A stretch of DNA of 64,000 nt from Heligmosomoides polygyrus polygyrus. Taxonomy: Eukaryota > Nematoda > Chromadorea > Rhabditida > Heligmosomidae. Under the pieces are notes generated by a model. It worked only from the letters and a program-made list of their open reading frames with translations. It was not told where the DNA came from and made no database searches. The first letter of the stretch is position 1. Each line of letters begins with the position of its first letter. Position numbers and translations under genes: made by a program. The stretch spans positions 24,725,407 through 24,789,406 of the forward strand of contig OX377205.1 of the NCBI GenBank assembly GCA_947396885.1. The letters run 5' to 3'. This document shows, piece by piece, positions 42,232 through 52,608 of this stretch.

Positions 42232-43747
42232 ATTGAAGTCATTAATAAATTTTTAAACAAAATTAGATCTAAATACAAACTAAACGAAGACAACATGAGA
42301 CATGAAACATTGAAAAAACATTTATTTACAAAATTTAGAAATAAAATTAAACCTCTGATACATAATAATGTAAAAAATTTGAATACATTCCATATAAAAG
42401 TATAAAACATCAAAATATTTCATATTTTGTTTTCTAGATAAGGCTGCAAATAGATATAAAATTATCTGCAAATACTACTTGCACTGTAGTATTTTTGCAC
42501 ATACTACTTGCAAACTATTATGAAAAAAATGGAAGTAGAAATAAGCAAAACTTTATTATAACAAACAAAAATATTAGTAATAACAAGGTTTATAAGCCTT
42601 TAGTAAATATTAGCAGTTTGACTATTTTCAATAAACACAAATATTACAATATAAAAAATAAATTAAAAGTAGATAACGACTCTCAAATCCCTGTAATTTT
42701 TTGTCTTTCAAAACTACATAAAAACCGATAAGTTTGGTTCATAACAGAAGTTTCTAAAAGGAGTATTAAAAACTTAGCGTTACAACTACAACAAATATTT
42801 ACTTTATTAAAAGCCATTTCATAGACCATTGTAATATAATTACTAATCGAAATAAATCAATAAAAACATATTGAGCGATTAACAATACAGACATTCCTCA
42901 TGAATTGAATACAATAACCAACAACAATATAAAAGTATACTCAGCTGATTTTTAAGATATGTTTACCAGCTTGCAACATGCAACTATTCTAAATAATATT
43001 ATAGATCTAATTAAAATGGGGTTTGAAAACTCAAACAATAAATACATTGCCTGTATAAGAAATAAAGTATTTTATACTGACAATGATTTGTTAAGATTGA
43101 AATATAACGTGTTCAGCAAACAAGATATTATTTACTGTGTTGAATATTTACTTAAAAATAGTTATGTTTTGTTTAATTCAGTTATTTTTCAGCGGAATAA
43201 AGGTGTTTCTCAAGGAGGTAATTTTAGTCCATTATTAGCCGACTTGACTTTATCAGTACTAGAATATCATTTTGCCAAGACGTATATAGATGATGAAGCT
43301 ATTTTCATACCATACAGATATTGGATGACTCACTAGTTGTACATAATCTAAATAAAGAAGAGGTCGATAATATCTTAAAACAGGTCTACAAAGAACATTA
43401 GGATAAAAAACACACATGTCAACGAATACTGTTGCAATTACTTGGATATTACATTAAATGTGACAAATGGAATGATAGAAACCAAATTGTACAACGAAAA
43501 TGACGACTTTAACTTCAAAGTTTTAAGATTTTCCCATAGTTCTTCAGCTATATCAATAAATGTGAAAAAAGCTGTTATTTTAACAGAAACACTAAGAATA
43601 GGTAACACATGTTCAAAATTAGATTCTTTCATTGAAAGGACCATTGAACCTAAAAACATATATGTACATAATAGATATACCAATGAATTTATAATAACAA
43701 ACATATTTAATTGTATACATAGGAATAATTTTATTTGTTATAAATAA
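42232..43747 (+). pseudogene. Penelope-like element: reverse transcriptase
   Basis: Segments read VFIEVINKFLNKIRSKYKL, VIFCLSKLHKN (the PKIHK-type motif), VYSADF then DMFTSLQHATILNN (the LDVxxLFTN-type motif), VIFQRNKGVSQGGNFSPLLA (the GxxQG box) and, one frame over, RYLDDSLVVHNL with the catalytic YLDD. The thumb region is LDITLNVTNGMIETKLYNEN, FSHSSSAISINVKKAV and RIGNTCSKLD, ending at a stop at 43747. Frameshifts lie near 42732, 42955, 43315 and 43400, so this copy is dead. No GIY-YIG domain follows in the next 1.5 kb. Confidence 0.85.
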
Positions 43748-45345
43748 AAATTTAACGAAAATAAAAAAGAGTTATTCGCAATAATTAAGCAAAATGTAAA
43801 CAATTAAAACGAATGTAATAATTAAATTTTATTAGACATGATATATAATAATAACGAATGTAATAATAAAATTTTATCAGACATGATATATAATAATAAT
43901 CTGAAATTATAAAATAACTTGTTAGAATCGTTGGAAATTTAAGCATATATGCATTATAAATATTTATCGTATGTAAAATATTATTTACTAAAGTTGATGG
44001 AGTACAAATGTTCTTTATAAATCAGTCTGCAAAACTAAAAAATTTAATGCCACCTTTTCCGCTTATTTTACTGCACATAATGATATTTACTACCAATTGT
44101 ACTTATTTCGTTTCACATAATGATATATACCACCGATACTGTGTACTCCGAAGCACCGAATCATATGGTAGACTATCAGAGAATAATAAATGATATAGAA
44201 GTACTTTCATTTATGAAGGTAGTTCAACAGAAAGTAGTGGTGTACTGAACGTGTAGTTGAGTTATTTTTATATAATTTTTATATATAACAATATTAAATT
44301 AAAACTAAAATTAATTAATCCTAGATATATAGCTGCTTAAACTTATTTGTTAATTTAATTAAAAAAATAAATAAAATTAATAGATAAATAAAATAAAGCT
44401 CACCATTAAATTGATAATTAAAACTTATTTATATAGAACATATTTATATAAAACATATTTATAAAAAATAGAATTAAAATAAAAAAAATGTAATAATTTA
44501 TTAAATTTAAAATTAATGACAGAGTTAAACAAAGTCTTATTTAATGCTCCTCTTCTTTACTGATGAGCTACGGAGGAGCACAAAACAAAGGTTCGTTTGA
44601 AGAAAGTGGCGAAACGAATTTTTCTCATGTCTTTTCTATAGTCATCTCTTCCCTCTTCTATTTTCATCTCCTCTCTTTTTATTTTATTTTTCTTTGTTTT
44701 CTTTAGATTTTTTTTGTGTTTTCTATTAATTGCTAGTACAGCACAGGATAATATATTATTGTATTTTTATCTATGTACTAACACCTAACTTCTACAATTG
44801 AAAATAAACACACTGAACGCAACAAACATTAATATATTTCTATACATATTTTGTTATATATTTTTACATTATTCTTATTTTCTTATATTATTTTTCACAA
44901 ATAAGTCTTTATTTCTTATTTTTGATTTATTTTTTTCAAACATTTATTTATAAATTTATTTATTTATCTATTCAAATTACTTCTTTATTTTTTACTCAAG
45001 AATATAAAATCTTATATATTCATAAAACCTACCTCTTCTTGCGGAAGCTAGCAATAAAATGAGAACAACTACTTTTGAGTTAAAGCATATCACTATCGTT
45101 GTCGTTATCAGTCACAATATGTGTAGTATTATATTTCCCACACCACTCCTTCCTCATACGGAGTTATGTTCGTAATTGGTCTATAGACTAACAATAGTGT
45201 GGTTATTTCTGTATTTTATACTTTGTATTATAATGAAGCAAATTCGAAATAAAATGTGGAACATCATAGTGATCATAGTTATATAATAAATACTTAAATT
45301 CATTCAAACACTTTAATATATTTTTTATAATGATAACTAGTGGAT
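43748..45345. other. AT-rich island, right part; no gene
   Basis: Very AT-rich, with a two-copy repeat AACGAATGTAATAATTAAAT at 43808 and 43855 and many TAAATA runs. A CTGATGAG / GAAAC pair at 44553-44620 was considered as a ribozyme and not accepted. Composition returns to the window average after about 45340. Confidence 0.5.
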
Positions 45346-45627
45346 GGTCAGTTTTAGGGCGCCGACTGTTGCGTGCACCCGATACCAGGTTCTGGTTCGG
45401 ATTTCCCGTCTAGGCCAACCAAGACTTCCATCCCTCCGGGGTCTGTGGATTGGTAACAGACTTGTCTGGAAAGGATAAAGCGCTGATTTGTTCATCGGCA
45501 GGCCACCGCAAGTCGTATGGCCAAATACGCATTCATGTCGCCTCCACGACATCCCGTAGAAGTAGAATGTGCTGGCATATCCCAAAAGGGATTAAATGAC
45601 GCCGTCCTTTATCTTTATCCTTTATAA
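45346..45627 (+). mobile_element. tRNA-derived SINE copy
   Basis: Head CGACTGTTGCGTGCACCCGA, B-box part GGTTCTGGTTCGGATTTCCC, body CCAACCAAGACTTCCATCCC and TTGTTCATCGGCAGGCCACC, tail CCACGACATCCCGTAGAAGT and GCCGTCCTTTATC. Non-coding; moved by a LINE partner. Confidence 0.85.
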
Positions 45628-46049
45628 TCAGTTTTAATTTGTTAAATTTAATTAGTCTGGGTATCAACTTCATAAGATTTCAACAAAATCGTTAAGAACT
45701 GTGCAACATCTAATTAATCTTAGCGTTTTTGTGAAAATGATTGATTTTTTAATCTTTATAGATACATTTGTGTTGAAATGTGGGATCTAGTAACGTAAAA
45801 TTTAAAGTTATCTGTTTTGTTGTAGAATTTCGATAATAATTTATTGTTAACAATTTAGATATTGAGATCGAGAAAATTGCAATCGTAGTCTGACTCTAGA
45901 CCACGTACTAAAGTCTCGGTGAGGCGGCGAGCACTTAGGGCTTGGTAAGTAAATGAACTCTGGTGTGTGGCCCATATAGGCTACTTGGGTCAAAAGAGAG
46001 TCCAGATGCCAGCTGTTGACGCGGATCACACATATGACAAAGAACGGGT
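45628..46049. other. No gene recognised
   Basis: AT-leaning sequence between two SINE copies, nothing further seen. Confidence 0.5.
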
Positions 46050-46334
46050 TCAATCAATATTTTTGAGATGGGCCAAGCATTCTGCTTCCACATGATGTCG
46101 TGGAAGCGATTTGGAGGTGTGCTTGGCTTATACATGCAATGACTTGTGGTACCAAGCCTTTGGGCAAGCTGGCGCTTTAAGCGTTTTTATTTTCCTCAGA
46201 TAAGTGTAGTATCAATCTACCGCCCTTAGAAGGAAGGAAGGCAGGGTTGGTCCGAGCGGAAATCCGAACCAGAAACCTCGATTTAAGCACACTCGACAGT
46301 CGGCGTTCCCAATGCCTGTCCTACCACGCGCCCT
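46050..46334 (-). mobile_element. tRNA-derived SINE copy, diverged
   Basis: The complement starts GGGCGCGTGGTAGGACAGGC, keeps CTGGTTCGGATTTCCGC (B box) and ends CCACGACATCATGTGG, AGCAGAATGCTTGGCCC. The middle is degraded. Confidence 0.65.
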
Positions 46335-46435
46335 AAAATCAATCATTGTGAGAAGCAACATGAAAAAGTCATTAACAAGGGACACCTGTGAAATTACCGT
46401 AAAGGTTTTCAACAAGGCCTATATATTAGGTTGTC

Positions 46436-47464
46436 CCATAAGTCTTCGCCGTTTTTTTCAACGACTCACTGCAGATTTCGCCCGCGGTCTCTTGCATAGC
46501 GCTACACAACATTCGAAAGAGCGTGATTTGCTCTATCAGAACATGCATTGCATTTCTTTTTCATCATGAAATTTGTCAATTTTTAGGTCGTTGAAGTGAA
46601 AAGTGAAAAAGTGAAAAAGTAGCCATTTGCGCACTTGTTCTCTCCGCTTAGGTTTGTAATTTTTAGCGCAGATTCTTTAAGCATTTGAAAGACAAATTTC
46701 TGTACTACAAGAATGTGTGTTAGTGCTATTTGCTTGTTTGTCCTTTATTGATTTTTAGGTGATCAAATTGGGACGTCCGAAAGAGGATGGTTATTTTTGC
46801 CGACAGCTCCTGCTCTGTGTTTGGACTTTTTGGGCTGGTGTTATATGTCACTAAAAGAGAATGTCTTGCTCTATAAGAATATGTATTGCGTTTACTGATT
46901 TCTATCGAATGTCAACAAAATGCCAAAAAGAGAAAAATCGTCTTCACCAACAACTCCTTCTCCTTATTCAGTTGTTGATATTCGACAGAAATCAGCGTGA
47001 GCCAATAAACGCGACACAAATCCTCACTGAGCAAGACACCCTCTTCCAAACGACATATAACACCAAGCAAAAAAGTCCAACCACAGAACCGGAGTTTTGG
47101 TAAAAATTCGGACGGAAAAGTCGGAATTCCCAATTTGATGGCCTAAAAATCAATAAAGGGCAAGTGAGAAAATAGGACCAACACATGTTCATGTACAGAA
47201 CATTGTCTTCCAAGCGCTATAAAAAACTGCGTAAAAAATTACAAACCTAAGCGGAGAGAACAAGTGCGCAAATAGCTACTTTTTCACTTTTCATTTCAAC
47301 GACCTAAAAATTGACAAAATTCATGACGAAAAAAGAAAAGCAATACATTTTCTGATAGAGCAAATCATTCTCTTTCGAAAGCTATGCAGCGCTATGCAAG
47401 AGACCGCGGGCGAAATCTACAGTTAATCGTTGAAAAAACGGCGGGGACTTATGGGACAACCTAA
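46436..47464. mobile_element. 1.03 kb full-length palindromic mariner-type element
   Basis: Ends TTAGGTTGTCCCATAAGTCT and its complement, flanked by TA. The whole element is an imperfect palindrome: left words GGTCTCTTGCATAGCGCTAC, GTGCGCACTTGTTCTCTCCG-like and TTTACTGATTTCTATCGAAT reappear inverted at the right, meeting near 46950. There is no transposase. It is a foldback MITE with arms of about 500 bp that could form a long hairpin RNA. Confidence 0.8.
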
Positions 47465-47466
47465 TA

Positions 47467-48286
47467 TATTCTTGTAGGGCATCTATCAGCACGGAAGGTG
47501 GGGGGGGGGGGGTGAAATTCCTTGTAGCAGCAGCCATCTCGGTGGTCCAAAATGGCAACATTTTTCGCCTATGCAGTAACTCGTGTACAAGAAATCGGGG
47601 GTACGTATCCTGCAGCTAGTGCTGGACATGCAGCCGCGCTCACTTTGAACCGAATTCGTGTAAGCCTTTCAATTTTAACCCGCATATATGCCAGGAGTTC
47701 TTCAGCACACCGGTTAATTAGGCAGTCTCCATTCCCGAAGAAAGTCGAAACGGATAGCTAGGCGACAATTTGGACGTTTTTTGTTTTTTTTTGTTTTTTT
47801 TTCCCGTTTTTGGACCATCCAGCGGGACGTAGCAGAGACGAGCATACCCCTGTGTTCCTTGTTACATGCTCAAGAAGACCATATAGATCTGACCGCTATG
47901 ATCTTGTTGAGAATCGTTTGGGTAATTCCCAGAAGTCCTTTCTAAGAGACAAGATTGGGAATGCCACCCAACCCGTATTGCACCCTGGAGATTTCGGTAG
48001 GTTCGGTACCAAGCAGTCTTATGGTAAGTATGTATCTTGCCGCTACCATAGAATTAAACGCCTCCCCGAATGAAACCATGCTCTAATCCCAGTTTCACGC
48101 TCCAAATATCTAATCTGCCTTCCCTTTAGTTTTCACTGCCCAACTGGATTCGTTGAGCTTCAGATGGGGTATTCCAGCTGATAAATTCTGCGACCTTCCG
48201 TAATCAAAGATCTGTTGAGCGACTGGTCAAACATGACGGCCACTTCCACTCCGAAAACGCTCTTGTCGAATCACTGCTGATAACAC
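47467..48286. other. No gene recognised
   Basis: Contains a G-tract at about 47503-47512 and a T-rich tract at 47777-47804. No exon chain seen. Confidence 0.5.
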
Positions 48287-48296
48287 TCAACCTACA

Positions 48297-48371
48297 AAAA
48301 CCGCGAACGCGGCGCCGCCGCCGGCGTAGGCGATCATCATCATAACAGCGGCCGCCTCGCTTTTCATATCG
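48297..48371 (-). CDS. Possible first exon of an unknown membrane protein
   Basis: A CG-rich minus-strand stretch opens at ATG 48371 and reads MKSEAAAVMMMIAYAGGGAA then FAVF before a GTAGGT donor at about 48297. The peptide is a plausible single membrane segment or signal anchor, and the CG-rich context resembles a promoter-proximal exon. No downstream exon could be joined, so it may be chance. Confidence 0.2.
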
Positions 48372-48619
48372 AAAGCGATCCCGACGGCGCCAGAGGAGCG
48401 CGACCGACTATCCGTTTCATAGCCGAGAGCGTCAGCACGCCTGGTGATAACGGCGACGATCAGTGGCGGCGACCAATGTGGACCGACCGGATGGTGAACG
48501 CCCCGGCCCCCGTCGACGTCGTCGTCCACGTCGTCGCTGGAAGTCTCGCGGTTCGGCTGGAACGAAAGCGAAATCGCCCCTCCGGCCGGGCTATCAATCG
48601 ATCCCGCCCGCTATCTCCC

Positions 48620-51235
48620 TTATCACTTTCGAGTTCGTTTTCTGCAAATATGTGTGTGTGTCTGATCTATTTTCTTTCGCCGCGGAGTACGGTAGGTGTC
48701 GAGTCGAGCCAACTGGTTACGGTCGCATCGACTACCTTCTCGCTTCACTTCTCATCCACTCGCCTGTGTTATTAGAGAGGTGCAATGGGAACATCACCCT
48801 GACTTACGCTTGCCCTTTGCTGTACAGAGTACTTTCTTTTCCTTATTCTTGGTGCTAAAGCTTCAGTCTTCGCTGTGAAACCCTTTATCTAGACTTATCG
48901 TTAGTTCAGGATTTATTTGGCATTGGCATTTAAAGATCAACAACGAGCCGTGAAATGACATAGGAAAAACCTTATCTGAATCCTTAGCTGAAATTATTTG
49001 GTCTCTTATTTTGAAAAATTTAAATTTTCATGAAATCGACTATATTATCGTGTCATCGAGCGCGAAGGGGAGATTGTCTTGCTCCAACCGAAATTTTTCT
49101 ACTTACTGAACATGTTGCTTAATTCACCTGCCTTCCATAGAACGCAGAAGGATTAATATTCTCGAAGCTGCTACTGTAGTTCAGCATGTGCCGAAGTCGT
49201 CCAGCTGATGCTCTTCATTTGAGGGAAGCGAAGGCGATTAAGTCGTGTGTGTAGAACGTTTTCGTGCGAACAACATGCCCAATAAGGATTGTGTGCTGTT
49301 TATCCATTCGACAAAATTTATTCACTGAATACTGCTATCAAATACCTAATATTAACTCGTGTTTACCCAGGAGTGCACTAAAACATACTCCATGTTATTG
49401 TTGTGCAGGCCATTAAAATTGGTGCGGCGCTTAACCAGTGAAAGTTGAAATTAAGGAATGGTTTAAAAGTTAGAACAATTTCCTGTGGTGATGGGCCTAA
49501 GCCGTTAGTAAAACTACTTACGTATGTCTTGGGATCCGCTGGCAGTTGCCTACACCAAGCTTATATTTTCAGTCATTCAAGGCATAGATGATAACCTGGC
49601 CTAAACTAACAAGACGGTAAAAACGTAACGCAGATGTACTCAAGCATTTAAACAATGTATGTCCACAACAAACCTATATATCTAGGCAATATCATGAAAT
49701 TTGTAGGTCTTCTACATGTTTGCACATACATTCTTGAGAGGTCATCGTAGTTCCACAACAAATGATAATTCTAGAGGTTAGGAAATCCGAGCTGGTTTAC
49801 GATTTTCCAATCGGAACTCGAAGCTTAAAGTTCCCTCTTAGAGTTTCGGACATTATTTGTCCAAAAAATTTTGTCGAACTGATAGACATCTTTCTGTACG
49901 TCATTTGAAGATCAGAGATTTCTTTTTTACTCGTTAGTGAAGAGATGCCAGACTGCACAGACCGTTGATGTCTATGCGGCTGGAGAAAACCTCGTCATAA
50001 ATGTTCCGCTGAAATAGTTTTGAACTCTTTTTATGAGCTCGGTATCCGTTTTCCGTTCCGTTAAAATGGATTGAGTACGGCACTACCTGTATTAATAACG
50101 GATATTGCTTGCTTTGTATGCATGGATTAAACCTCTAGAATAATTGATTACAAAGCTCGGAAGAGGTATTAGATGCAATGTCCTCTTCATTAGAAGTTTA
50201 CAGTATTTAGAAAAGCGTAGATCTCCGGTGATGAAAAACCCAGATCACGATCTTCTTGGATTCCTCCATTAATCCTGTAGAATGGACTGAGGCTCGGCTG
50301 TATGGCTTCTAGGTCCCATCACTAGAAGGTGCGATTTTTCAGCAGCAGGCGTGGGCTTCCATTTTTTGTGCCAAATGACTTATAAGATCAATTAATAGTT
50401 GAAGGTTGGGAAACTGAGCCTAACTTAGAATTAAATTTTTGTATATAAATTTTTATACCTTCGGTAATATGAAAAAGCTTGAAACTTTAACCCCAATGTA
50501 GGCGTTTGAAGGTTTGACAGAGAAGTAGACCGGTTATGTCACGCCCTAGGCCATCGCTCCTTTTTCTGACCATGAGACCACTTTTGGAATCAAAAACGGT
50601 ATTTGAGATTATTGTCTCTATTTGAGCTCCTTAACTCAGTGATGGCAAGTGGTCGTCTCAGCAATCGCTTCTGTGTCATTAGGTTCTATATTCCTTGTAG
50701 TATTGCGTGTAGCTGTTCTCACATCGCTTTTCTCAATGCTCACAGCTCGATAAATGTTGAAATTCTACCGTCATTTTTCAGCAGCCCTACCAGGCTCTTC
50801 TTGTTGTTTAATAGGGAAATTCCCTCTTAGCAATTATACCACTTACACTGCATTGATTATGCTTTTGCTCTTTTATTACGAATGTGATACTTATTACATG
50901 AATACTCCGATGTAAGAAAGTGAAAGTAATTACAAATATGTTGACAGTAAAAACAACAAAAATCGAAAAATAAAGCATGTGAACTGGGGAAAAAAGAGAG
51001 AGTCGAGTACTGCGGAAATCAGTAGACTCTAACCGGAGGGGTTTATTGAAGAAATGCCTGAAATCGAGATATAGGTGTCAGACTGTTTTGGCTCAGATGC
51101 ACATAGGCAGAGCTTGCTCGGTAGCCTCACGGAGGAGTACCTTTCCTTTAGGATAGCCTACTGTGACCGCCTCAGGTGTTTGAAAGGTGCAGTTGGAAAA
51201 AAATCGCCTTTTTCCTTGGCCGTTTTATTGAGCAG
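48620..51235. other. No gene recognised
   Basis: About 2.6 kb of AT-leaning sequence. Short ORFs (50603-50830 plus, 51075-51350 plus) have no recognisable content. Confidence 0.5.
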
Positions 51236-51543
51236 GAGGAGCAGCGTACTCGAAGGAGGCGTCTGCCGGCTGTCGCATGCACTCGATTCCAAGTTCATGG
51301 TTGGTTTTCCATTTAGGCTAACCAAGCCTTCCATCGCCCCAGGTCGCTGAATTATTACCACACTCGTCTAGGAAAAACAGAGCAATGGCCTGCCTTTTGG
51401 CTCGTCACCGCATGACCTTATATAGGCTAAATACCCATTTAAATTCCTTCCGCGACATCCCATAGAAGCGAAACGCGTGGCGCATTCAAAAGGATTGATT
51501 AATGCCATCGTTTGTTCTCTATCCTTATTTTATTAAGTTTTAT
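51236..51543 (+). mobile_element. tRNA-derived SINE copy, old
   Basis: CGGCTGTCGCATGCACTCGA, CCAACCAAGC-type ACCAAGCCTTCCATCGCCCC, CGCGACATCCCATAGAAGCG and GCGTGGCGCATTC are in the family order with about 20 percent visible divergence. Confidence 0.75.
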
Positions 51544-52493
51544 GTACCATTTTATCGTTCGCATAGTTTTACGTACGACATATACCCGCACACTTTCCTA
51601 AAAAGTTCAAATTAAGGGAAATAAGTGCTGAGAATCAAATTGAGGACTTTATTTCTTAGATTACTCCTACGAATCAGGGAACAGCTGAACCGTTGCGCTT
51701 TGAGAAGAAGCTTGCTTGTGGAACTATTTTGCACTCGCTCAACCTTCTGTATGCAAGATAGTTTGTGATGATTGCATGTTGTTGTTCCACAACAACCTCG
51801 TCTCTTGTCTATAAAAATTACTTCGCAAGTGAGCGCCCGGAATGGAATTTCCTTCAGTATTTTATTAGCTTTTTCTCTAGCTTTCGTCATTTTTGAGTTC
51901 CAAGTAGTTGGTTGTTTTTCAGTTCTTTGCTTATACGCTTTTTTTGTCTACCTTAGTATATCTAGTTTTCCTTGATTTTTATTTTTTACTTATACCTGTT
52001 GTGGTATAAGCTGATCAGGTGCCTACTGTTCTCTGATTTATTAGCGCGCCCTTTGCTGCATAAATAAATAAACAAGCAGTGATTTGTCGCAGATCTTGAA
52101 AGCGTCCATTGTAGACGATCGGTTTCAGGTGTAAAAAGCTTTGGATAGATTAGGTTTGCTCGTCGGCTTCAGCTAGCATTACGTCACAGTGTATGAAAGG
52201 ATACTAGTTTACTTGGAACATAAAGTTACCTGGTTCAATCCCAGTCAGACGGTCGCAGACATCTGCTTCGAACGGTAGAATCATCATACTAAAGACGTGG
52301 TATAAAGCGATCGCGATAGCCTTAAAAGTAAATTCAGTGAATAAAAATACTAAAATTTATTTCGTTTTTAGTAGAATTTATGTAATGAATTTGCATTATT
52401 TTAATTTTTATAGTAAAAAATTTTCTTCTCAATATTTATTTATTAGTAACAATGTTTTAGCACATTTGCTTAAGCGGCTGGTAGAGAGGCTAC
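51544..52493. other. No gene recognised
   Basis: Holds an isolated B-box-like GGTTCAATCCC at 52232-52242, with no tRNA fold evident. Confidence 0.45.
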
Positions 52494-52608
52494 ATGTTGT
52501 TACAGGATGTTTTGTTGCGATCCAAACTCTTGCGCCAGGCGGGACTCGAACCCGCATCTTCTGCTTTCCGGGCATCGATGTCGCCCAAAACATCCTGTAG
52601 CAACATTT
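52494..52608 (-). repeat. tRNA-like 3' half framed by an inverted repeat
   Basis: The complement carries ATGCGGGTTCGAGTCCCGCC then TGGCGCA, a good T arm and acceptor strand. No matching D arm or complete anticodon arm can be folded. The unit lies between TGTTACAGGATGTTTTG and CAAAACATCCTGTAGCAAC. It is a tRNA relic or a small tRNA-derived element, not a working gene. Confidence 0.55.

Noticed and set aside
44553..44620. CTGATGAG ... GTGGCGAAAC as a hammerhead ribozyme of the Penelope-like element
   Set aside because: A possible stem II (GCTAC/GTGGC) exists, but no stem III with a cleavage triplet and no stem I could be found, and GCTCCTC/GAGGAGC would compete. A covariance search with hammerhead models would decide.
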